A stretch of 64,000 nucleotides of DNA from Psilocybe azurescens. Taxonomy: Eukaryota; Basidiomycota; Agaricomycetes; Agaricales; Agrocybaceae. A program made the translations under genes and the position numbers. The notes under the pieces are model-generated. The model was not told the origin of the DNA and did not search any database. It saw only the letters and a list, made by a program, of their open reading frames with translations. The DNA lies in assembly GCA_023853785.1 (NCBI GenBank), contig JAJIRX010000522.1, positions 186,001 through 250,000 on the forward strand, written 5' to 3'. Each line of letters begins with the position of its first letter. The first letter of the stretch is position 1. Below, piece after piece: positions 24,246 to 34,700 of the stretch.

Positions 24246-27195
24246 ATGCTGCGCATCGTATCCAGCGTGTCGCGGCCTACATCGACGGGATTACTCGGAA
24301 AGGTCACCGTCTCAGCACACGCCCCACATAGCGGTTCGTGTTTTTGGAACACTGTGGGGATACCGTATCTTTACGAGGATTCTATAAACTAGGTCGCAGG
24401 ACTATATCTTCGACGCCTATACGCGCGGCCGACATCACCCTTACAGTTGACGGCAAGGAGGTTACGGTTCCACAAGGTGCGCTCGATTTCTCGAGCTGAG
24501 GGAGTGTCATTTTCTAATTTGCATGAAACAAGGCTCTGCGCTGATCCAGGCTTGCGAGGCCGCTGGTGCAACAATACCAAGGTACGCCATCCATTTCCGC
24601 CTTTCCTTTTGAAACCCATGTACCAACCGAATTTTAGATTCTGTTACCATGATAGGTACGCTATCGAGCGGAATTCCAGGCAATCCCTTCAACTCACCTT
24701 CATTCTTTTCTTACCTCAAGATTAGCTATCGCTGGTAATTGTCGGTGAGCGCACTCTCCCTTGGCAAGCGCCGAATCGGCCATTTCTGACTTCGCTCAAA
24801 ATAGTATGTGTCTGGTTGAGGTTGAGAGATCCCTAAACCCGTGGCTTCTTGGTGTGTCGTGTTTTCATATACGTTTTGGATAGCCAAACTTACATTTTGA
24901 ACAGCGCCATGCCCGCCATGCCTGGATCAAAAGTTTTCACCAATACGCCTCTTGTACATGAAGCAAGGTGAGATTTCTTCTTGCGAAGACTACATCTGCA
25001 GCATGCGAGTCCAATGCGATTGCCGGAAGAGATTTAGTATTTTTAAAACATTGATTCGCAATGTTAGTCATCATATGTACTCATCATCTTGTTTTCATCT
25101 AGAGAGGGTGTTATGGAGTTTCTTCTTGCCAACCATCCTCTAGATTGCCCCGTCTGCGATCAGGGTGGTGAATGCGATCTTCAAGACCAGTCTATGCGCT
25201 ACGGTTCGGATCGTACTCGGTTCCACGAAATTACCGGGAAGCGTGCAGTAGAAAACAAGGACATGGGACCGCTCGTCAAAACATCTATGAATCGTTGCAT
25301 CCAATGTACACGTTGTGTCCGTTTCGCGAACGAGGTTGCCGGAGTGGAAGAGCTAGGAACAACGGGGCGTGGGAATGACATGCAGATTGGAACATACGTA
25401 GCGAAGACGATGGACTCTGAGTTGTCGGGTAACATTGTTGACCTATGCCCCGTCGGTGCGCTGACAAGCAAACCATACGCCTACCATGCGCGTCCTTGGG
25501 AGCTGAAGAATACGGAGTCGGTGGATGTTATGGATGCTCTTGGGTCAAATATTCGAATCGACTCGCGGGGACTCCAGGTCATGCGAATTCAACCCAAGAC
25601 AAATGACGACGTTAATGAAGAGTGGATCAGCGACAAGACACGATATGCTTACGACGGGTTGAAGTTCCAGCGGTTGACCACACCTTTGGTGAAGCAAGGT
25701 GATAGATTTGTCACCACGTCATGGGAAGACGCTCTCTCCGCCATTGCCAATGGTCTCGCTGCATCTGGTGCTAAGGGCGATGAAATTCAAGCTGTCGCTG
25801 GACACTTAGCTGACACAGAGACGATGGTGGTTCTCAAAGACTTCATCAACCGTCTTGGTTCGGACAACCTCGCTCTCGATCAACCTGGAGGCAATGCCGC
25901 TCCTGCCCACGGTGTCGACATCCGATCGAATTACCTGTTCAACTCCACAATTCCCGGTGTTGAGCAGGCTGACGCGATTCTGCTTGTTGGCACCAACCCT
26001 CGTCATGAAGCCGCCGTCCTCAACTCCCGTATCCGAAAAAGCTGGCTGCACACCACTCTCGAAGTTGGCTTGATTGGCGAGCGGGCGGATACTGCTTATG
26101 GATACGAGTTCCTCGGCGAGAATGCAAAGGCGCTGAGCGATTTTGTTGCTGGCAAAGGACCATTCGCCCAGAAGTTCAAGAACGCGAAGCGACCCCTTAT
26201 CATCGTTGGAAGTGCGCTGACAGAGCACGCGGATGGCAAGGCTATGTACAACGACCTGGCCAAATTTGTGGAGAAGAACAAGGACAAACTGATTACACCT
26301 GAATGGAATGGCTTCAGCGTTCTTCAACGGGTATGTGTTTCTTCCATTTTTGCATTTGTGCATTCGTGACCTGACTGTTTTTTTTTTTGAATAGGTGGCT
26401 TCTCGCCCAGCCGCCTATGACATTGGCTTTGTTCCCTCAGCCAAGGCATCAAAACAAAACCCAAGTTCATCTACCTCCTTAATGCCGACGAAATCGACCC
26501 CAAATCGATTCCTCAGGACGCCTTTGTAGTGTATCAAGGGCATCACGGTGACCTTGGTGCTCAGCTCGCCGATGTCTGCCTTCCTGGATCAGCTTACACT
26601 GAGAAGGGCACAACCTGGATCAACACCGAGGGACGCTCCCAAATAGGCAGGGCGGCTGTGTCTTCACCAGGAGCATCAAGAGAGGACTGGAAGATCGTCC
26701 GGTCAGTTTTATTTTCTTGAATCGTAAATTCTGTCTCTTATCTGTGTTCACTTTTTCTTTTCTTTTCAGTGCCCTTTCTGAGGTCATTGGCTCACCACTT
26801 CCTTACGACGACGTCCTCGAAGTACGGGATCGCATGTGGGAGATCTCACCGTCTCTTGTGCGGTACGATGTCACAGAGCCCACGTCAGTTGACGTCGCTC
26901 TTGCTGGCCTAAAGACTCTCGTTGCGCAGACGAACGGCGCCAAGGCCACTGGTACCCTCTTCGCAAACCCATTGACAACTTCTACCAGACAGATCCTATA
27001 TCAAGAGCGTGAGTGTTTTGATAATCCCCTCCCTTCTGCCAGTTTGATGTAAATGAGTGGCGTTTGCTGACACCTTTTTCTTTTTATCTTACCCACAGGT
27101 CCGTAACGATGGCGCAATGTACTCGTGCATTTGTAAAGGGCGAAGACTACGGCTTCAGTGATGTAGGCAAAGCCCCTCAATCTGCTTTCGCGTGA
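24246..27195 (+). CDS. NDUFS1: NADH:ubiquinone oxidoreductase 75-78 kDa subunit, mitochondrial
   Basis: Iron-sulfur subunit of the complex I peripheral arm, carrying three Fe-S clusters on the path from FMN to quinone. MLRIVSSVSRPTSTGLLGK is a basic, Ser-rich mitochondrial presequence. The [2Fe-2S] domain is spread over small exons (RAADITLTVDGKEVTVPQ, ALIQACEAAGATIPR, FCYHDR, LAIAGNCR, MCLVEVERS). Further cluster motifs are DCPVCDQGGECDLQD (about 25144) and CIQCTRCVRFANEV (about 25297), with DLCPVGALTSKP closing the set. The molybdopterin-like NuoG domain continues to GEDYGFSDVGKAPQSAFA at 27195. One-base losses at 24835-24837 (should read SLKPVASC), 26451-26454 (should read KASKTKPKF) and 26968-26970 (should read NPIDNFYQTD) break the frame without loss of protein. 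Essential gene; assumed functional. Confidence 0.96.
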
Positions 27196-27487
27196 ACTAT
27201 TTGTATTTAGAGAATCCATTCATCCGACCAAAAGCTACATTTCAATTTTTTCCTCGTTATGATTAATTTCGATACTAAAGGGATTCAAGAGAATCGTTAT
27301 AAAATAAAGCATAAGAAAGCATCCAACAAATCTTGAATCAAACATTACATTCGAAGATGGAACATAAACGGTTTGTAGTAGCAAGGTGAAACGGTCTAGA
27401 AAGTTAACCACTTTCAGAAGATAAATGTCGCAAATTGAGAGAAAAATCGAACACGTCGACTTGGCCTCTGAAACCCTACTCACACCA

Positions 27488-27960
27488 CAATGTTTTATCC
27501 AGTAATAGCAGACATCCATGCGGCCACAGAAGAGTTGGTCCACAATATATAGGTATCTCAGTCTTCAAATTTCAAAAGTGCCATATAATTCAAGTACGCT
27601 ATGGATTAGAACAATGATCATGACCTCTGTCAGCTCAGGAGAAAAGCAGAGACGATATGGTGCCAACTCGAGACCATTTCCCTTGGTGTAGTATCCACAG
27701 ATCAGCGTTTTCTTTTGATCGGCAGGCCATAGTACATATTGTTCGAAATGCAAAGGAGGACCTATCAGCGACCGATTATTATACCTACATTCGACGATGA
27801 TCACAACTTAAGGGACTCACCTTTTCAATACGACTCAAACAATACTGTGTGCTCCTGCAGAAAAACAAACGTCGAATTTTCTTTTTAGACTTCTTTTACA
27901 GGTTGGATAGTCACGTTGTGCGCCCACATTACCATGCGGGAACCCGACGAGTCGCTACGT
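27488..27960 (-). repeat. Diverged duplicated coding fragment, copy A
   Basis: On the minus strand this segment reads LHFEQYVLWPADQKKTLIC, GNGLELAPYRLCFSPELTEV and, further down, LWPHGCLLLLDKTLW. Matching, more decayed segments occur at 28692-28905 and 29462-29790. Family not recognised. Copy A is the most open of the three. Confidence 0.55.
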
Positions 27961-28691
27961 AAACGTCAAGTAGCGGCATAATCGAACAGAACTTCTAGAA
28001 GTAGTTCCTGTTCATTTACTTGATACACGTCAGCCTAGGCTTGTACTTGTCGAAGGAGTATATTCCAATAGGAAGACGTATCCCCCTTTTCCCGTTGAGA
28101 ATTTTGATATACCCTAAGTCCAGTTCTCTGATGCTCTCGGAAGCGATGCCACTTTTGCTCCGCTTCAGGATCGTATTAGGAGATTTTAAATTTTAATCTG
28201 AATGACTCTGCAACAAATTGTTCTCCTCTGGTAACGAGCTTAGCATCTCTCTGTGTTCAAGCAAACAGATATATTACAGATAGTTGCTAGTGAGTGACAG
28301 CTGTGTATCAAAGGGCGGTGTTTAATCAACTCACATCAGGCCTCGAGGCCTTATCTTACCAGTAATCCGCGCTGTGCCATCTCCTTTCGTGAGATCGAAG
28401 TACTATTCTTTGCACAGAGTTCAAGTTCGAACCCATTTTCCGAGTATACGTATAGAATGACATGGACGGATCTTTTCTAAGGCCTAGAGGAGTCACCGCC
28501 TTGCGCCAGTTTACTGGCATGATCCAAATATGAGAATTAAGTATATAAACGGTAGAAGACCAGGCAAATCCCCCATTAGACCTTCTCCCACTAAGTCGAA
28601 TATTAAGTATGAGAAGAGCTAGGAGGCCCTCACTCGAGGGGGCCTGACCGAGACAACCCAATATTCACCGCCAATTACGACCACCCCAACC

Positions 28692-28905
28692 ACGTTGTAA
28701 TGTTTTATCCAATACTAGCAAACATCCATGAGGCCACACAACAGTTGGCCGTTTATATATCGGTATGTCACTCTTTAAATTTGACATGCAATAAACCCAC
28801 ATACCTTCGAATCGATTAGGACAATGATCATGACATATGTCAGCTAGGGAGAAAGGCGGAGACGATATGGCGTCAAATCGAGGCGCTTTCCTTTGGTGTT
28901 TTGTT
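28692..28905 (-). repeat. Diverged duplicated coding fragment, copy B
   Basis: Aligns with the left part of copy A, sharing AATGTTTTATCCA, ACATCCATG.GGCCACA and CAATGATCATGAC in order. On minus it reads LDLTPYRLRLSP, an in-frame stop, then YVMIIVLIDSK and VVWPHGCLLVLDKTLQRGW. The stop shows that it is not an intact gene. Confidence 0.5.
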
Positions 28906-29253
28906 ATCACTGGTCCATTCTCTGGAGTCGTACAGATCGTAGGTGGATCTTTGCATTAGAGAATATGCACTAACCTGCTATCGTACCATTAGATGCTTAT
29001 ACGACATTCGGGATTTGATTGACTCAGGCACCACTATAAGCGCCCACAATCATCGCGTCTCGGAGATAAATCAACGTATGGACCATTTTCTGGTGGAATT
29101 CAAGGTGAATTCCTATATTTCTGGTGCAAATCGCAACTTGAGTAAAATATAACTATATCAGGCTTTATCATCTCAAGGGACATCTCGTATGTTCACTTCT
29201 TGCATATGCTTTATCATGAATAATGAACGACTCACCTCAAAATATTTCCAGAC

Positions 29254-29541
29254 ATGTTCCAACGAGCCCGAGATTTTACTATCACACAGTCCACCTTTAC
29301 TCAGCATACGATCCAAAACACAATACAACATCCAGTACAAATCACATCAGACTCTGTAGTTCGTGAGCAAGCCGTACGTGATACTAGAACCACCACTATC
29401 GAAAGTCTTATTGGAGCTGAGGGTATACTATTTACAGGACAAGATCTTGCGACTACAATATTTACAAATCAGCGTTTTATTTTGATCGGCAGGCCATACG
29501 TGTCGTTTGAAATGCAAAGAGAAGATCTATCAAAGTGTTGA
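29254..29541 (+). pseudogene. Possible N-terminal exon of an unidentified fungal gene
   Basis: After an intron-like CCAG acceptor the frame begins MFQRARDFTITQSTFTQ and runs 95 codons, Thr- and Gln-rich. Many agaricomycete proteins start with a similar Phe-Thr-Ile motif, often NACHT or kinase-like proteins, but no such domain follows. Its end overlaps copy C of the local duplication, so it probably stops being coding there. Confidence 0.2.
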
Positions 29542-29790
29542 TCATTTACCTCCCTTCCTTGATCTTGACAATTTGATTGTCTATACTCTTTCATTTCGAT
29601 TCAATGACTATGTGTGCTCCTGCAGAACAAGAAACGCTGATGTTTGCCAGTGCTCTTCCCCTTTTTATCTCTCCTCGACATACTATTTATTTTCTGAATA
29701 ACTTATTCAATGGATAGAGTGTTTTTTCCAATAGTTTAGCACACGAGACATTCATGGGAGGTTGGATATCCCTGTTGCTCAGCCTTGGGG
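29462..29790 (-). repeat. Diverged duplicated coding fragment, copy C
   Basis: Aligns with the right part of copy A: ATCAGCGTTTT.TTTTGATCGGCAGGCCAT, TGTGTGCTCCTGCAGAA and GGTTGGATA occur in the same order and orientation. B and C together equal one full copy of A split by about 550 bases. Frameshifts and stops interrupt the reading. Confidence 0.5.
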
Positions 29791-29826
29791 ATTGCAAACA
29801 CTTTTTCTTTTGTTGCGTGACTCATA

Positions 29827-30050
29827 TAGTGACTCAAAAAACTGTCCGGATGTTTTTGAAATTGACCTTAAACTGACTATAATGCCATGTAATCTTAATG
29901 AAATTATATGATTTAAAATGTACTAGAAAGCCTTGGATCACAGCTTTCAGGAGATATAACATATGTTTATATTTGTTTGGTTCATATATTATTATTAAAT
30001 ACTTTATAAAAATAACACATCCGGACAGTTTCTTTGCGGCCCGTTGGAAT
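29827..30050 (+). repeat. Left terminal inverted repeat of the Tc1/mariner element
   Basis: Mirrors 31210-31433. It contains ACTGTCCGGATG near its outer end (29841-29852) and the reverse complement CATCCGGACAGT near its inner end (30018-30029), so the arm is itself bounded by inverted motifs. Confidence 0.9.
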
Positions 30051-30069
30051 ATGGGTATCTATATAAACT

Positions 30070-31100
30070 AGCACTTTGTGTGACCCCACTTTGCTTTCAA
30101 AACATCTAAAACTCTTCTAGACATACTATTGATTGATTTCACATAGTCTTCCTTGGGTATTTCCTCTCATTTCTCCAGTATTCTGCCCTACAACTCCTGG
30201 ATACCCTTTGGAGCATTTTTGTATTCTGCAAAGCACATTTTGAGAATATGCCACAAATTTTGATTGAATTGAGATCTAGTTATTATGCTGGTCAGTCCAC
30301 AAGCTCTATTTTATGGTCTTTAAGCCATTTCTGAGCCTTTTGGATGTGTGCTTGAGATTATCTTGTTAAAAGATGAAATTATCCTGGTTAAGGTTGTAAT
30401 ACTCCAGAGTTTGGAAGACATAGTCATCCAAAATGCTTACATAGAGTTCTCCATACATCTTGCCTTCTATCCTGCACATGTAGCCAACACCACTTGTTGT
30501 TATACAGCTCCAAATCATCATATGTCCTTCTCCAAATTTGATGGTTTTCTACATGTTGAGTTTGGAGAGGAGAACCAGCCTTTTCCTCACCTACTGCCTT
30601 ACAACTGACCCAATTCTATTGATATTGGTCTTATCTGCAAACATAACATGTTTTCAGACTTTTATGTTCAGTTTTCATACTTCTGGACAAATTTCAAGCA
30701 AGCCTTCGTATTGTTCTTAGGGAGGAATGGCTTTTTGATCTTGACTTGTGCTACAAGATCCTTTTTTTGAGGGAATTTTGAATGGTTTAGATGGAGATAG
30801 ATGTGTTAGTAATAGTGGGAAGCTGGCAGCAGAGTTGTGTGGAAGTACCAGCCTTTCCAGTGGAGACAAGTCAAACTAGGTGGCAGTAGTCATGGGAGTG
30901 AGCTTAGAAAAATGGTCTTCATGATTGTTTTTCATCAATAACTCTATCCCAAAACATATCACCCAAATATTTGACTTCAAAACACCTAGTTTGACATCAG
31001 TTTTGCAAATAGAATCACCATTTTCTGGCATAAAGATGATGTTAGAGTATAATTTAAAAGAGAGAGAATACATGACTGTGTAGTAGAGAATAATTGGCTA
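30070..31100 (-). pseudogene. Tc1/mariner DDE transposase remnant
   Basis: Minus-strand fragments in order: KKPFLPKN with LKFVQKYEN; ADKTN.NRIGS around the first catalytic Asp; GKMYGELYVSILDDYVFQ; QDNFIF followed by a stop and QDN around the second Asp; IQKAQKWLKDHKIELVD; then LWHILK and WGHTKC near 30070. Reading needs several frame switches and passes in-frame stops, and the third catalytic residue region (NPIEN in relatives) is mutated. Not functional. Confidence 0.8.
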
Positions 31101-31209
31101 TAAACTTTGGGGAATGTAAAGTTTTCAGTCTTTGTTATATACTTCCAACATGTTTTCATTCATTTGATATTTTTTACATGTTTACAATAACAAAAACCTT
31201 ATTGTGTTA

Positions 31210-31433
31210 ATTCCAATGGGCTGCAAAGAAACTGTCCGGATGTGTTATTTTAATAAAGTATTTAATAATAATAGATGAACCAAACAAATACAAACATATG
31301 CTATATCTCCTGAAAGCTGTGATCCAGGGCTCTCCAGTACATTTTAAATCATGTAATTTCATAAGGATTACATGACATCATAGTCAATTTAAGTTCAATT
31401 TCCAAAACATCCGGACAGTTTTTTGAGTCACTG
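31210..31433 (-). repeat. Right terminal inverted repeat of the Tc1/mariner element
   Basis: Reverse complement of the left arm. Inner motif ACTGTCCGGATG at 31231-31242, outer motif CATCCGGACAGT at 31408-31419, end CACTG at 31429-31433 followed by TA. Most differences from the left arm are transitions. Confidence 0.9.
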
Positions 31434-31787
31434 TAACACCAGCTAGGTATATACCATTGTAATATATGATATGATAGAAAGTACAGTTACAGTGTAACAT
31501 TTCATATGGGTTCAGTGGTCCCTCTGAACCAGTGAATGTTTCCCCTTCCATTTTGGGCAGCCTACACTGTACCATATGATATAGTACAGTAAATCTGCTC
31601 AATGGCTCATACCCAGGCATTTTTGCAGGCTGTCCGGCATACATTCTGTGGCTCCTGGGTGTCTACAGGAAACTGGTAAAGCCTTAATTTTGCAATGAAT
31701 TGACAAGCATTGGTGCACACACCATAATAAATTATGAGTGAGCAACCGGGAAAGAACTGGACTGTAAATGCAATTTAAACAAAATCA
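31434..31787. other. Spacer between transposon and ABC transporter
   Basis: A/T-rich, with ATATGATAT and ACAGTTACAGTGTAAC palindrome-like stretches near 31460-31600. No gene; the right part is the 3' region of the minus-strand transporter gene. Confidence 0.4.
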
Positions 31788-34700
31788 TTATTTGGACTTC
31801 ATCTTGTCGGCGGTCTGTTTAATCTTCTTGGAAAAGAAAGCCAGCCCTCTGTGAGACCGAACTCGTACAAGATATGTCAGCAAGTAAACAAGGAACAACT
31901 AGTGAGACGACTGCGTTCAGCGTGCTAATTCTTTTCAGAACGTCGCAGAACGTACGTTGAACAAGATGTATGCGCAGAAAATACCGAAGTCGCGCCAATG
32001 ATGACGATAGAAGATATTGAATGTTGGACCCATCCACTCGTCTGTCGTTCTGCTCGGACAGAATCGGCACCCGGAAGAAGCGTCGGAATTAGTGAGATAA
32101 CCTCCTCGACTGGATATATACCGGGCCATGAACTGGCCACAAGTCTGTCCGGAAGGAGGCTGGAGGGTGAGATACTCCTTCTCGGAGCAGTTTATTAGTT
32201 GACCTCCCACAGCTGAAAAATTGCGTCAGTAGACGTTGTCAAGAGGTTGATAGAATCGTACCTTGGCCTAGGATTGCTTCGATCAAATATGTGTAAGGAG
32301 AAACATGGTACATCCACCTCCACCATCCTAACTGAGCAAATGGCTGAACGACTCCATCGCTATTCAAAAATGAGACCAATTGAACAGCCTATACGAGCCA
32401 GATGAGAATAATGGCTGCTTACAACGTGAAGACGAAAGCAAACATGAACGAGTACATGAGTCCGGCGATCTCGGCAGTGGGGCTCATGGACGCAATGGCC
32501 AATGCAGCAGTGGTGTAGTAGATAGGGAAGCAAACCCCGTACATAAGATATGTGAATCCGCCCCTGGAGCTCTCAAAGCCGACAGTCCAGTACCAGCAAA
32601 AGAAGAACAGTGTCGCGCCCAAGATATTCCAAGGAAGTTCTAGTGCTACCTGCGAGGTAGTCAAAGCAGACCAGTGATACATTTTACTGGAACGCTCTCG
32701 AATTTCATAAATATTCCGCATCTTAATTGGACCATAAGCAAAAAGACACTTCCGAACCTGAGGGTGCACACCTTGATATACGGGACATGAAGCTGGCTAC
32801 CCAAAGGGGCGCTCTGAAGACGTAAAGTTAACTAGTATACGCAGGTTTGCAATCCGCAAAACCTACAAGAATGGTTCCCATAAAAATAGCCTGAGAAAGA
32901 CATCAACACGATTATGACGCAGGCAAGACAATAAACCATACAAAAAGTTTGTTTTGATTCCCTTGGATAGAATCCTTAGACTTGAAAAGGTGAATCCTAT
33001 GAAAAGCCCTCCGATGATATTTAGGCTGATTTTTGACATAAGATATGTTGGGTCGCGCCAGTAGGCTAAATGCTGTCGCATGATAAGTATTCGAGTTTGA
33101 TAAAGCCATGGCGTAGCAAAATGTGATTGGAGGGTTTCGCCAACAGGTGGATGTTTGCGTCCTTCCTCGTGAATGTGATCAATGTCTTTCTTCAGGGCTC
33201 CGGACTCGGTGGAACGAAGCCAAACATCGTGCCAGTCTCTATCGCTAACGGCGGTTGCACCTGCTCCTATCGCATCTAACATATACTCGGCTCTACGGGA
33301 CCAGTTTCAACAACAGCAAGTATCAGAGTTTCAAATTTATACTGACGGATTTTCACCTGGAGAGCATTTTCGTGCACCGCCTGTCTCAAAATAATTGATG
33401 ATGGTCTGTGCATCCGGCCCGACGTCTCCGAAGTAGACTGTTTGCCCTCCTTTGCGGAGCAGCAGCAAACGATCGAAAACCTAAATTTTAGTCAAAACAT
33501 GGCTAAGTACCAGGAAACTTCTGTCAAACATACGGAGAAAAGTTCGGCTGATGGCTGAACGAATTGTTAGCATATGTTGTTAGATGGAAGGCGAAAAGGG
33601 TGACCTGATGGATACTGAAGATGAACATGGTCAGTCAATGCAACTTATTGTCAAATGATCGACTAACGTGCACAGTATAGCTTGACCATTATCGGCCAAA
33701 GAACGAAGAAATGCCATGATAGCCCATGCACTTTGCGAGTCCAGGCCAGATGTGGGCTCATCGAGGAAAAGTAAAAGTTGAGGCTAGGGAAAAGAATTAG
33801 TGGGCTTACACATATTGTTCACACCAGCATACCTTTGCAGCCAGTTCCACGCCTATAGTCGTTCGCTTTTTCTGTTCGACGCCAAGAGAGCCTACCATAG
33901 CATCAGCAAATGCCTCAAGACCACACATATGAAGACATTTTTCCGCGCTGATGATGCAAATTTAGAAATGATGAAAGCGAAGGCAGGTGTAGCTCAAGGA
34001 CGTACTATGCATCCTTTTCAGAAACTGCCACTGACGACGGTTGACGCAGTCGAGCAGAGAGTTTAAGTGCTTCTCTAACAGTAGTCGTCGGCACGTGTGT
34101 ATCCATTTGTTGACAGTACCCTGTTTGCGCTTGAAAATCGATAGGGAGTTTCTGTCCGTTGAAGAAGCGGTCGCCCATAACGACACCAGTGTCCTCTCTT
34201 TCGGCAAGGACGTTAAGAAGAGTGGTCTTTGAAATGAGATGAGATGAGCAATATAATCCTAAATAAGTAACAAGAGGGTCAAATACTTTGCCGGCACCAG
34301 ACTCTCCCATTAAAGCGGTCAACTTTCCGGGGCTACATACCCAGATACATCGTCCAACAAAAGGCGGCTTTCTCCAGAGACCATGACGGTGTAGCTGATA
34401 TGTTGCCACGAGAAGGTATTGACCATCTTCGGTTGATCGTGCATCGCATTCTTGGACTTCTCGGCCTCTTCGGAAGTTGTTTCTTCTGAGCCTCTGGCCG
34501 GAGCAGCAGCCCCGCCTTTCTCTTCGTCGCCGCCCACTTCAGCTTCAGCTTCTTTCAGGACTTGAGCTTTCGACCCTCTTTTGAACATCAAAACCGAGCT
34601 ATCTCCGCCATGGCCGGTGTTGTATTCGGAGAAGACGAGATACCAGAGCAGGAAGAAGATGCCAAACGCGATGACAATACCAAAGTTCTAGGTGGCATTC

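Larger units (their letters stand above)
29827..31433. mobile_element. Decayed Tc1/mariner element with long inverted repeats
   Basis: A 1607-base element flanked by TA on both sides (29825-29826 and 31434-31435), the target duplication of Tc1/mariner. Its ends are inverted repeats of about 224 bases, roughly 92% identical by eye, starting (C/T)AGTGACTCAAAAAACTGT. The interior carries minus-strand transposase remains. It sits in the gene-poor stretch between the complex I gene and the ABC transporter. Confidence 0.9.

Noticed and set aside
31440..31660. Possible second MITE next to the Tc1 element
   Set aside because: Palindrome-like words are present, but I could not find matching terminal repeats or a target duplication.
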